Shown piece by piece: positions 9,434-19,487 of a stretch of 64,000 nt of DNA. Numbering within the stretch: the first letter of the stretch is position 1; every line of letters starts with the position of its first letter. The position numbers and the translations under genes were made by a program. Source of the stretch: Fagopyrum homotropicum (taxonomy: Eukaryota > Streptophyta > Magnoliopsida > Caryophyllales > Polygonaceae); contig BSWB01000005.1 in the NCBI GenBank assembly GCA_033239125.1, forward strand, positions 102,175,994 through 102,239,993, in the 5' to 3' direction. Below the pieces are notes generated by a model. That model had not been told where the DNA came from, did not search any database, and was given only the letters and a program-made list of their open reading frames with translations.

Positions 9434-11158
9434 TGTTCGCTCCAAACGGTGTGTGCAAGCTTTAAATTTATAACCCTAGACTTAAGCTTAAAACAAGGAT
9501 GCGAACCCGCAGTGTACGGGTCAATCGTAGTGAAAGCAAGAAAATTCCAGGGGTCGATCACAGGGACTCGATGAAACAAAGTCAATACGGTATGCTATGT
9601 CAATTCTAACCACAAGAGCAATTAACACAATCAAAGATGAATAAGAAGTCAATAAAGCAAGCATGCAATTCTAGGGATTAAAGCATCTAGTTGTGGTTCC
9701 AACTCAAGATCTATAGATAAGCGGACAAAGCTGAGATTTTTGCGTGGGGAAGGCGTTACTAAGTGGAGTAGATCACCGGGTAAGTCTCACTACACACTAA
9801 TCCTGAACCGTAACTCCTATTACCGGGTAAGTCTCAAGGAATCAAGATAAAGAACTATAACCTCAAACTAACACACCATCTAAGGGAAAAGAATCAACCT
9901 TTACCGGGTAAGTCTCAGGCTAACTCACGAAGATGGGATGGAAGCACACTCAAACCCCAATAAAGGATAAACCTTTATTACCTACACTTATGATCGTTGG
10001 TACACAAACTAAGGAATTACCGGGTAAGTCTCATCCTAAGCTTGCTTTGAACCAGGAAGGTGTAATAAGAATAGGATTTGGCAAACTCTAACACTTAACT
10101 CTCAGTTACGGATCAAATAAGTCACCTCGGTCAGAAGAATTCCACCCCGGCCGAGATGTTCATCAACCGAACGAGATGCTTAGGGTTAAGGTTAAAGACT
10201 CGAACTTTCAGGATCCTACTGGAATCTAAGATTATTCTATCATTGTTTTTCCCACAACCTTCAGCCAATCACCCTAGAATCACACAAGGAAATTAGCCAC
10301 TCATCATCATAATGAAAGTATTAAATATAAGGGAAGAAGGTGAATATTTGAACAAAGAAGAATTTAATAAAAAGACTTCAATAACTGAATCAAATATCAC
10401 AACAAAGCGTTCTTTGGATAATAATCCAACAAGACAAGACAACAATTGAGGGAATTGAAGACAATCTTACAAAACCCTTCAATAAAGCTATAAAAGCTAT
10501 GAACTTCAATCTTCCTTCAACCTTCAAAAAGGTTCTTCAAATCTCCCAACTTGGAGTAGGCTGCTGCTGCGTATTTTTCGGTGTAAGCGGGCTCTTGGAA
10601 TTGTGGAAATCCAACCCTTTTTATAGGAAAATAACCCTCCAAAGATAATAAATCTTAGAAAGATATTCTCCCATAAATATAGGTAAAATATATGATTCTG
10701 CATATCTCCTTCCTTCCAGGAGCCAAGCCCAAAAATATAAGATCACTTTCCAAATTTAAAAGATCTCCTCCAAGAATAAAATATTCTCGCCGCGTCCTAG
10801 GTGTTCGCCTCGGTCGAGTCGGCGTCTCAGAATCACCTCGGTCGAGGTGAACCTCTGGTCAACCGAGGTGACTCACAACTGAATGTGAAATCTCTCAAAA
10901 CTGGTCCAAAGTAAATCTTTAATCCATGGCTATGCTTCCTGGATGTAGCTCCAAATGACTAATGACTCCTTTTGCTCCTTTTTGATGCAAAACGTACCAT
11001 ATTACCTGCAATTACAACGAAACTAGGTGTAGACCTCGATTCTCGCAAAGGTAGATGAAATGGTAATAGAATCACATATTATACATACAAACATGCAGAT
11101 TATTGAAGATAAAACGTCTAAACAAACCCCAAAATATAGACTATAATTCATGCTATCA
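9434..11158 (-). repeat. Athila-1 3-prime LTR
   Basis: Pairs with 19488-21213. It contains four short boxes ACCGGGTAAGTCTCA (9775-10033) and the CACCTCG-GT-CGAGGTG inverted motif at 10834-10849, with related half-sites at 10123-10170 and 10861-10870. Confidence 0.93.
9775..10033. repeat. Four interspersed ACCGGGTAAGTCTCA boxes in Athila LTR
   Basis: Identical 15-bp boxes at 9775-9789, 9822-9836, 9903-9917 and 10019-10033 with unequal spacing (47, 81 and 116 bp) and unrelated sequence between. All four also occur in the LTRs at 19488, 51383 and 61098. In element sense the box reads TGAGACTTACCCGGT. Confidence 0.92.
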
Positions 11159-11197
11159 AAATACCCCATACTTAGCCCTTGCTTGTCCCCAAGCAAG
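11159..11197 (-). promoter_or_regulatory. Athila-1 polypurine tract and adjacent perfect hairpin
   Basis: On the minus strand the purine-rich AAGTATGGGGTATTT abuts the 3-prime LTR, where plus-strand DNA synthesis would be primed. Just upstream, 11178-11197 forms a perfect 8-bp stem (CTTGCTTG / CAAGCAAG) with a 4-base loop. The same hairpin is at 21233-21252 and, with only a loop change, at 53152-53171. Confidence 0.75.
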
Positions 11198-12640
11198 TTC
11201 CTCATATAAAAGACAAGATAGAATGGATTATAAGTCAATAAAATCAATGAAAAAGTCCTTCAAAAACATTTTATGGTGTGCAACTATCATAGATCACTCT
11301 AAGAGAATACTTCCTGGAATTTAGAAACTCAATATGCTCAAAACATTTTATAAATATTAGAAAGTTGTTCATCTTTGCACAAAATCATAGAATGCATAAT
11401 AAATCATAATCATCGAAATTAATCATGTATAATCCAGTTTAAACCGCTAAGTCAATCAACAAGCTCAAGGTCTCAAGGGCTTCCCAAAAGAAAAGGTCAA
11501 GAAACGTGTGGGGTAAGGATGTATGTAAGGTAATGTGGTGCTAGAATCCGGGAAAAGGATGAACTTCACTTTCACTTTGACTTGCAACACCTTCCACCAA
11601 TAAGCTTTGCTTATTTCACACTTTTTCTCTTTTTACTTTACTTTTTGGGATGCATGGACAGAGGTGCACAATAACCGAAGCCTAGGAAATCTGCAATCAT
11701 CAATTTCTCGAGATGCATCAAACCCTTGATGCACATACCATGACCCGTTAGGAATATCGCTCAATCCGACTTTGGCAAGACACAAACACCCGGCTATGTG
11801 AATGGTGCCGAGTTACTCATCTTCATGATTGACTTCCCCAAACCTATTATTGCTTTCTAACACTTTCACTTTCAGCCACTTCTCAACTTTAACTCCACTT
11901 GCTTTCACCACTTTGCTTGCTTCCAAATTCCCGGATAGGTAAAGGGAGGCAAAATGTATATGAGGGGCTAAGCATGATCAAGAAGAAGAAGAAGAAGAGA
12001 ATGAATTGCCTTGGTCTTTCCAAGAAGAATGTGAGAGAACTTAACCTGCGGTGTCAACCTTCAAATTCAACATAATTTGGATAAAGATAAAGTATTAAAC
12101 ATGCCAATAATTTCAAACAAAGCATTTAGCAACTTAAACATATTATAAAACCTTTCAAACACATAAAGAATTTAAAACCAGTCAGTAAACAAGATCTTCA
12201 ATGAGGTCATATCCAGATAAGTAACAAAAATTCGTTTTCGAAAACTCTCAGTTAACACACCTCGGCGAGGTGTTCTTGGTTCAACCGAGGTGAAACACCT
12301 CGTTCGGCCAGAATCTCCCCGGTCGAGGTCAATAATTTTTTTTTTTTTAAAACCATTTTTTTTTTCAGTTTCGACGTTTTTCTCAATCAAATAACCTGTA
12401 GGTATGCATGTAATATCAGATAATCATATAAAGGCAAATGAAGCATGAATACGAAAATATCCGATAAATAAGATACATCAAAGGTATCAAATACATCAAA
12501 GGTAGCCACATAGTCAAATAACAAACACCCCATACTTGAGACACACTGTCCCAGTGGATATAATAAAAGTCTAAACAAGAGAACTCACCGGATAAAAGCC
12601 GAACTGCATAAAAAATATAATAATAAAATCCTGCAGCTCC
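11198..12640 (-). other. Athila-1 long 3-prime untranslated region
   Basis: No protein is recognisable. It includes a GAAGAAGAAG microsatellite near 11980-12000, a T-run near 12335-12365, and a cluster of ACCTCG/CGAGGT half-sites at 12259-12332. It is colinear with 21253-22695 and 53172-54571. Confidence 0.75.
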
Positions 12641-14050
12641 TCAGTAGTCTCGATCCGGTGGTGGTGGTGGTATGTAGGGATACTGAGTCGGATCATAAGG
12701 ATGTCCCATGATATGCTCAAACTGCAGCTGAGCCATCATGTGCTGATGATGCTGCCGCTCCTGCATCTCGCGGATATCCAGCGAAAGTGCAGCATATGAG
12801 TCGATAACCTGATCCGTCAGGTCATCGATCCGTCGGTGTGCAGCTCTATCCCTCACTCCACGCCTCCTGCGTCTAGCAGGTCTGACTGGAGAAGTCTCAG
12901 CTGGTGCCGGCTCAGTGTCCTCCTCGTCATCATCCAAATCAATAATAGGTGGTGCGCTCGTCCCAGCTGTATCTGTACCTGTGTCCATCGGGACGCCACC
13001 TCCTCTCTCGTCTACTGTATCATCATCATCGTCGTCCTCATCCTCAGCCTCCTCCTCAGCCTCAGCAGGGGCAGCTGCTCCCTCTCTGTAATCCTCCATA
13101 AGTGGACCCCAAGCGGTCTGCTAGAAATGTGGATCAAAGACAGAGAACTGTGCAGACCATCTGATGCCCTGAGGTGCAGTCAGCTCCCATGGCATAGCGA
13201 CGTAGGGTGTAGTCAGTCCTCGGGGAACCAGAATCCTCCGAGTAATCATCTCCTGTAGTCCGAGCGGCTTGGCAGCCGCCACCATAGTACACCTACTCAG
13301 ATCCATATCCTGATACCTAGCGATATGGGTCACTATCCCTCCGCAGCATATATCTCCCTTCCCTTTGGCCTTGATCCTGTGCAGATCCTCTGCCAGCATC
13401 AAGCCAAAGTCAGGGTATCCTCCTGTGACCATGCAGTACAAAGTAAAGAGCTCCCCCTGTCGGACCTTCTGGGGCGTCTCAGTACGCGCCAGAAGCGTCT
13501 CGCTGAAGATCCTGTGTGTCAATCGAAAGGCTAGATGATAGATAAGCTTCGCCCTGGAATCACCAGGACGCCACCTATCTGCATGCTCTGTAATGTGGGC
13601 GATCTGACCCCAGAACTCTCTAGCTACAGCTCGGGTCGGGAAGTCTACAGCAGTGGGGGCAGGGAAGCCAAAAATGTCTCTCCAATGGTCTAGAGGTACT
13701 ATGTAGTTCCGGTTCATCAACCGGTACTTCACGGCCCTCTCTGTAGGGAGGTAAGTGAAGGAGCTGACAAACTCGAGGGTCGGCTCAAGGTAGGCTGGGG
13801 CTCGGATCTCAGTAAACTGATCCAGCCCGACGGTGGTGATCATCCTCCTAAGATCTCCATCAACGTGGAGACAGTCAAAGGCAGAAATGTCCAGAAATCT
13901 AGGAGCGATGACTGGACGGCTAGCAATGCGATCATAATCTACCCGGTGTCTCTCGTGGATCACCGGGATAGAAGGTCGGGATGAGGAAGAAGAAGGGGAA
14001 GGAGAGGATCTATTTCTAAGGGCTAACAATCTGTCAGAACTCATCTTCAA
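12641..14050 (-). pseudogene. Athila env-like ORF with one in-frame stop
   Basis: A single phase runs 14050-12641, split by TAG at 13121-13123. The N-terminal part (309 codons) has a Ser-rich start, then a globular region with YRLMNRNYIVPLDHWRDIFGF, EFWGQIAHITEHADRWRPGD and ICCGGIVTHIARYQDMDL, typical of the extra ORF in Athila elements. The C-terminal part (152 codons) is acidic (runs of Glu/Asp), then basic (RPARRRRRG), then helical with His/Gln, ending in a proline run. No signal peptide or clear membrane segment is seen, so an envelope role is only a historical label. The third Athila copy has a tryptophan codon where this stop lies. Codons around the stop are otherwise conserved. Confidence 0.8.
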
Positions 14051-14841
14051 ACAGCACTGTCAGACTACCTCGGTCGACTGACAAACTCCAAGAATCACCT
14101 CGACCGAGGTGCAGGTCGACTGGACCGAGGCGAAGACAGTCGCGATTTCAACTCTCTGAATTTCAGTTCTTTTCCCCCAAAAATCACTACCGATGCTTCC
14201 TACGGGGTACTTAAGATTTTCCTCAACAGAATCAAGGGCAACCAAAGCCCAAATTGCAGTAAACGAACGAGTTTAGGGATTCGATCGTTTTTACCTCTTT
14301 CCGGCCGAGTTGCTTGAATTTCTTGCAGATCTGTAGACGCAATCGATTCCTCTATCCTTCAATCTCGGTTTGGAAGCAGAAAACGTCGAAAACGAGCAAG
14401 AATCGCGAGTGAGCGAAATGGATTTGTCGCCGCGGTCGAGGTAGGTAAAAAATGTGAAAAGTAATTTTTCCCCTTTTTATACTGTTACTGGATCTGCTGT
14501 CACCTCGGTCGAGATGGTCTCGACTGGACCGAGGTGATACGGACCGATGCGGTTCTGCAGAAACCCTAGTCGCCTCGGTTGCTCAAGAATCAACTCGGTC
14601 GAGGTGCTCTGACAGTGACCGAGGTCCTTCTGTCTTCTCAGAATCTCGAACTTCTGTCCTTCCAGTTGTGCTCCTCCTTAGATATTCCCTGTTGTCTGTC
14701 CAGAACGCCAAAAACAAAGCAAAGAAAAGCAAAAACAAAAACTATATAAGCTAGACTAGAAAACGGGAAAAGAAAACAATACCTTGGGTTGCCTCCCAAG
14801 AAGCGCTTGATTTAAGGTCGCTAGCTGGACCATAATGCGTC
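14051..14841 (-). repeat. Spacer between pol and env-like ORF with clustered CCTCGGTCGAGG motifs
   Basis: Non-coding spacer. Inverted motifs occur at 14066-14075, 14095-14110 (CACCTCGACCGAGGTG), about 14430, 14501-14517, 14570-14580 and 14603-14632, several followed by GACTGGACCGAGG. Upstream of them the sequence GCCTCCCAAGAAGCGC near 14791-14806 is shared by all Athila copies here. Confidence 0.8.
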
Positions 14842-17800
14842 TCAAATGAGGTGGGAGGTGCCCTCACCCCATACTTCACCTCCATCGTGGGGTGAAGTAA
14901 GTAGATCCATCAAACGCTCCAAGACGTGTAAGTGCTCGTCGGGGAATGAATCGTCTATGGGTGGGCTATCCGTCTCGCGGGAGGATTCCGGTAGCCGGCT
15001 GAGGTGATCCGCAACTGAATTCTCGGATCCCTTCTTATCGCGGATCTCTAGGTCAAACTCTTGAAGTAAGAGAATCCATCGAATAAGGCGCGGCTTTGCA
15101 TCTTTCTTAGCCAACAAGTAACGAATGGCTGCATGGTCGGTGTAGACAATGACTTTCGCCCCTACTAGATAGGAACGAAACTTCTCGAAAGCATATACAA
15201 CCGCCAATAACTCTTTCTCGGTGGTAGCGTAGTTGCGTTGTGCTTCATCTAACGTCTTGCTAGCATAATAAATGGCGGTGGTCCGTCCATCTTTCTTCTG
15301 TCCGAGCACCGCTCCTACGGCTACATCACTAGCGTCACACATGACCTCAAAGGGCAAGGTCCAATCAGGAGGCTGGATAATGGGAGCGGAGATCAATGCT
15401 TCCTTAATCCTGTAAAAAGCATCAAGACACTCCTGCGAAAACTCAAAAACAACATCTTTATTCAAGAGGTTAGTTAGAGGTTTAGAAATCTTAGAGAAGT
15501 CCTTGATGAATCTCCTGTAGAAACCTGCATGCCCGAGAAAACTCCTCACACCTTTAACAGAACAAGGAAGAGGGAGTTTCTCAATAGTCTCGATCTTAGC
15601 TCGATCAACTTCAATACCTCGATTAGAAACGAGGTGTCCTAGCACAATTCCTTCATTAACCATAAAATGACACTTCTCCCAATTCAAAACAAGGTTAGTG
15701 TCTTCACATCTTTTAAGTACTAGAGAAAGGTTAGATAGGCAATCATCAAAAGAGGAACCATATACAGAAAAATCATCCATGAATACCTCCGTGATCTCCT
15801 CTATGTACTCGGAAAAGATAGCCATCATGCATCGCTGGAAGGTAGCGGGTGCATTGCACAATCCAAATGGCATCCTCCGATAGGCAAACGTCCCCCAAGG
15901 ACAAGTGAAAGTGGTCTTCTCCTGATCATCCGGATGGATAGGAATCTGGAAGAATCCACTATAGCCGTCCAAGTAGCAAAAGTGTGAATGCTGGGCCAAC
16001 CGTTCGAGCATTTGATCAATGAAAGGAAGCGGAAAATGATCTTTCCGAGTCGCCGTGTTCAGCTTCCTATAATCGATGCAAACTCTCCAACCCGTAACGG
16101 TCCTTGTTGGGATCAACTCGTTGTTCTTATTCGTCACAACGGTCATCCCTCCTTTCTTCGGAACGACATGCACCGGGCTAACCCACTTGCTGTCCGAGAT
16201 AGGATAAATAATACCTGCATCCAACAACTTAAGAACTTCCTTCTTCACAACTTCTTTCATGATCGGATTTAACCGTCTTTGAGGTTCCCGTGAAGTCTTA
16301 TGATTATCTTCCATTAGAATTCTATGCATGCAGAAAGAAGGTTTAATGCCAATAAGATCATCCGTGGTGTAACCTATGGCTTTTCGATGCTTTCTCAGGA
16401 CATGCATTAACTTAGATAATTCAGAATCGGAGAGGGAAGCACTAGCAATAACGGGATAAGTAGAATCCGGTCCAAGAAAGATATACCTCAAGTGACTAGG
16501 GAGTTGTTTAAGCTCCACTACTGGGGGTGCTCTCTGGGGGGAATCCGTGCTTCCTCTTTCCAGTGGAGTGGTATCAGAAACTGGACTTGATGAAGTCTCA
16601 GTTTGAATCGTCTCGCCTTCGACCTCGGTCGAGGCGCATAGGCGTTGACCGAGATGTTCTTCGGTCGCCTCGCTCTGTCCAGAAAGTGCCTCGGTCGAGG
16701 TACTGCTACTGGGTCCGAGGCTGGAGATCTTCGTCTCCTGGATCAGCTTCTCAGTTTTGGCTCCTGGATCCTCTTCCAGTGCCTTCAAGCTCCGTATATC
16801 TGCATCACAAGAAGCATCTATACCTTCCTCCATTAAACTGAAACTTATAACTCTTTCGAGCGGATCGTTAATAAGGATAGAGCTCACCAATTCTCTTGAT
16901 TCTTCTTCATCGTAGATGTTGAAGATATCATCAGTTAGTTGCTCCCCCTTCATGGCTGCAAGTAGTGCAAACTCCACCTCATCGCCACCAACGTTGAATT
17001 TCAACTTGGCGTTCTTGCAATCCACGTTGCAACCCGAAGTTGCTAGAAATGGCCTCCCGAGAATAATAGGAACAGGATAATCTGCGGGAATGTCAAGTAC
17101 GACAAAATCTATAGGTAGATAGAAGTTACCTAACTTGACCGGAACGTCCTCCAAAATGCCCACGGGATGGGTAATGGAGCGATCCGCCATGTAGAGTCGA
17201 ATCTTGACCGGCTTGGGCTCTCCAAGACCGATCTTAGTGCACAACTCCAGCGGGATGATGCTCACGCTGGCTCCTAGATCACAAAGGGCTTCACAAGTTA
17301 CATCCCCGACTTGAATGGGAATGCAAAATGAGCCGGGATCTCTCAACTTGGGCGGCATCTTTTCCTTCATGGTCTTTATAAGCTCCGAAGATTTAGATGT
17401 CATCCTAACTTCACCAACATCCTCCAGCTTCCTCTTCCTTGATAAGATTTCTTTTAAGAACTTCCCATAGGCGGGCATACCTAGAATGGCATCAAGGAAG
17501 GGAATGTTAATATGTAGCTTATTCATCAAGTCAAGAAACTTACCAAAGTGCTTGTCTAGATGTACTCTGGCTCTGGACTGAGGGAATGGAAGTGGTGGTT
17601 TATATGCAGGAGGTGGAACATAAGTTTCTGTCGTTCCTCCTGCTTTCTGTTGCTCCGCCTCGGTTGGCATCTCGGTCGAGGTGTTCTTCGACTGGATCTG
17701 GACCGAGGTGGTCTGCGTCGAGCGAGGTACTGGATCTGCAGTTTTGAGTCCACTCCTCGTCGTTATGGCCATGCACTGGCCCTTAGGGTTAGTTTCCGTC

Positions 17801-19395
17801 TTTGCTGGAAGCTTCCCTGGATCTCTTGGCACTTCATTCGCCCTATTAGCAAGTTGTTGTTCGAAGGACTTTTGGGCCCTCGAGAATGAAGTCATGGAAT
17901 TCTCCATAGCGCTAAGCTTGATCAAGATTGCCTCCAGAACTGCGTCTTTCTTTTCCGGTTGAGACGAACTTGATCCTTGCCCTTGGCTTTTCAATGGAGT
18001 AGAAGAAGAAGAAGGAGAAGAGAGGAAAGGGTTAGAGGAATCATTAGAGTTGGAGTTTGAATGGTTGTTATCGTGGTTTTGGTTATTCGCCCTCCAGTTG
18101 TTGCTATTGGATCCTCTATTGTTGTTGTTGTAGTTGTTGTTTCGGGGTCCGTTGTTGTTGTTACGGTACCCGTTATTGTTGTTGTTGTTCCTTTGCCCTT
18201 GCTCTTCCTTCTTAGTTTGAGCCATCAAGAGCTCCTTCAATTGCTTCACGTCATTCTTCAATGACGTGAGTTGGTTGTTGTTGGGTTGAGTCTCTTGAAA
18301 GTTGACTCTTTTGATCCCACCTTCAGCTCCTTGGTGGGTATATTTCTCCATGTGTAAGGCTTGCTTCTCAATGAAGTCCCAAGCCTCGTCAATCGCCATG
18401 TCCATGAAGGTACCGGCGGAGAGTAATTGGAGATTGAACTGGGTGCTTCCGTCCAGCCCTTTGAAGTAGATCTCTAACAACTCGATCTTTGGAATCCCAT
18501 GATGTGGGCAATCCAAAAGGATATCCTTGAACCGCTCCCAAGATTTGGACAAGCTCTCCTTGTCCTTCATGATGAAAGCATTGATCTTCCCTCTCATTTC
18601 AGCGGTCTTTGAGGGTGGAAAGAATTTGGTCAAGAATTCCGTAGTCATCTCCTCCCATGTGCTAATTTTTCCTAGAGGAAGAGATTGATACCAAGTAAGA
18701 ACTCTATCTTTTAAAGAAAAGTAAAAAGGTCTTAGCTTGTAGTTGTTGTTCTCAATTCTGGGAGGTCGCAAGGTTTCCATCAAGATCTCGTAGTTTTGAA
18801 GATGTTGATGCGGCGACTCCTTCTCTAGCCCTCCGAATTGGCATTGGCGAATCATGGCTAGAACTTGCGGTCGAAGTTCATAGTCATGGTCTGCTGGATC
18901 TCCTAGGTTCACTCCTGGACGCCTCAGTTGTTGATTAGGGTCCATCCTTTGACCTAGGGTTTGTGGAATTCCTGCAAGAAGAACATCTCGGACTGGTATC
19001 CGAGGTGGAAGTACCTCGGCCGGGGCGTCGGGTACTGGAATCTGCCTCGGTCGAGGATCAATTACTGGATCATGCATCGGTCGAGGATCAACAGGAGGAT
19101 CCTCCCTCGGTCGAAGTAGAATCTGGTTCCGAATGACAGCAATCTCAGCTTCGATTGCTGCAACCCTGGTGCGATTCTCCTCTTTCTCTTGCATGAGTTC
19201 TTCCTTGCTGAGGCGCAGCAGCTCCTGCGTCTCTCTCAATTGGGCCGCAAGATCGCGATCGTCTTGTTGGGCCATCTTCGCTTCTCTTAAGCGTCTCTTG
19301 TATGTCTTTTCTGGTTCGGGATCGTAAGGAACGATTTCCTTCCCAGCGCGGGTTCTTCGCATATACCTAAGAAAGAACCTGCGAAAGTCACTCAA
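14842..19395 (-). CDS. Athila gag-protease-RT-RNase H polyprotein lacking integrase (1517 aa)
   Basis: One unbroken frame. Gag (about residues 160-390) has YKLRPFYFSLKDRVLTWYQSL and WERFKDILLDCPHHGIPK; a long Asn-rich stretch follows (about 410-460). Protease has CDLGASVSIIP and IILGRPFLAT (Asp-Leu-Gly in place of Asp-Thr-Gly). RT has SPVHVVPKKGG, WRVCIDYRKLN, MPFGLCNAPATFQ and the catalytic FMDDFSVYG. RNase H has VMCDASDVAVGAVLGQ, TEKELLAVVYAFEKFR and VYTDHAAIRYLL. The protein ends soon after VADHLSRLP with a short tail, so the integrase zinc finger and DDE core that normally follow are absent. The ATG is about 70 bases inside the primer-binding site. The linkers on both sides of protease contain the CCTCGGTCGAGG motif in frame, read as STEVEGE or similar. 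Integrity suggests recent activity using integrase supplied in trans. Confidence 0.95.
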   Translation of the reverse strand: MSDFRRFFLRYMRRTRAGKEIVPYDPEPEKTYKRRLREAKMAQQDDRDLAAQLRETQELLRLSKEELMQEKEENRTRVAAIEAEIAVIRNQILLRPREDPPVDPRPMHDPVIDPRPRQIPVPDAPAEVLPPRIPVRDVLLAGIPQTLGQRMDPNQQLRRPGVNLGDPADHDYELRPQVLAMIRQCQFGGLEKESPHQHLQNYEILMETLRPPRIENNNYKLRPFYFSLKDRVLTWYQSLPLGKISTWEEMTTEFLTKFFPPSKTAEMRGKINAFIMKDKESLSKSWERFKDILLDCPHHGIPKIELLEIYFKGLDGSTQFNLQLLSAGTFMDMAIDEAWDFIEKQALHMEKYTHQGAEGGIKRVNFQETQPNNNQLTSLKNDVKQLKELLMAQTKKEEQGQRNNNNNNGYRNNNNGPRNNNYNNNNRGSNSNNWRANNQNHDNNHSNSNSNDSSNPFLSSPSSSSTPLKSQGQGSSSSQPEKKDAVLEAILIKLSAMENSMTSFSRAQKSFEQQLANRANEVPRDPGKLPAKTETNPKGQCMAITTRSGLKTADPVPRSTQTTSVQIQSKNTSTEMPTEAEQQKAGGTTETYVPPPAYKPPLPFPQSRARVHLDKHFGKFLDLMNKLHINIPFLDAILGMPAYGKFLKEILSRKRKLEDVGEVRMTSKSSELIKTMKEKMPPKLRDPGSFCIPIQVGDVTCEALCDLGASVSIIPLELCTKIGLGEPKPVKIRLYMADRSITHPVGILEDVPVKLGNFYLPIDFVVLDIPADYPVPIILGRPFLATSGCNVDCKNAKLKFNVGGDEVEFALLAAMKGEQLTDDIFNIYDEEESRELVSSILINDPLERVISFSLMEEGIDASCDADIRSLKALEEDPGAKTEKLIQETKISSLGPSSSTSTEALSGQSEATEEHLGQRLCASTEVEGETIQTETSSSPVSDTTPLERGSTDSPQRAPPVVELKQLPSHLRYIFLGPDSTYPVIASASLSDSELSKLMHVLRKHRKAIGYTTDDLIGIKPSFCMHRILMEDNHKTSREPQRRLNPIMKEVVKKEVLKLLDAGIIYPISDSKWVSPVHVVPKKGGMTVVTNKNNELIPTRTVTGWRVCIDYRKLNTATRKDHFPLPFIDQMLERLAQHSHFCYLDGYSGFFQIPIHPDDQEKTTFTCPWGTFAYRRMPFGLCNAPATFQRCMMAIFSEYIEEITEVFMDDFSVYGSSFDDCLSNLSLVLKRCEDTNLVLNWEKCHFMVNEGIVLGHLVSNRGIEVDRAKIETIEKLPLPCSVKGVRSFLGHAGFYRRFIKDFSKISKPLTNLLNKDVVFEFSQECLDAFYRIKEALISAPIIQPPDWTLPFEVMCDASDVAVGAVLGQKKDGRTTAIYYASKTLDEAQRNYATTEKELLAVVYAFEKFRSYLVGAKVIVYTDHAAIRYLLAKKDAKPRLIRWILLLQEFDLEIRDKKGSENSVADHLSRLPESSRETDSPPIDDSFPDEHLHVLERLMDLLTSPHDGGEVWGEGTSHLI
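16622..16702. repeat. CCTCGGTCGAGG motifs inside the protease-RT linker
   Basis: Full motifs at 16622-16635 and 16689-16702, with half-sites GACCGAGATG and GGTCGCCTCG between them, inside the coding frame. The same arrangement is at about 58222-58305 in Athila-3. Further in-frame copies lie at 17670-17683 and 19043-19057. Confidence 0.88.
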
Positions 19396-19463
19396 GTAGA
19401 ATGGTTAGACAAAACGGGGCAAATGCCCCAAGAGCAAACCATACCGGCTCGGTCTAGACCAAG

Positions 19464-19481
19464 TCCCCGGCAACGGCGCCA
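19464..19481 (-). promoter_or_regulatory. Athila-1 primer-binding site (tRNA-Asp type)
   Basis: The minus strand reads TGGCGCCGTTGCCGGGGA six bases inside the 5-prime LTR. This is the primer site usual for Athila elements, assigned to tRNA-Asp. Confidence 0.85.
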
Positions 19482-19487
19482 AAAACT

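Noticed and set aside
13121..13123. Programmed read-through at the env-like TAG
   Set aside because: The third copy has a sense codon at that place and no downstream read-through context is evident; a simple point mutation is enough.
12836..13258. 140-codon plus-strand frame with a hydrophobic stretch
   Set aside because: Antisense to the acidic/Pro-rich end of the env-like ORF; the hydrophobic run is the complement of the Asp/Glu run.
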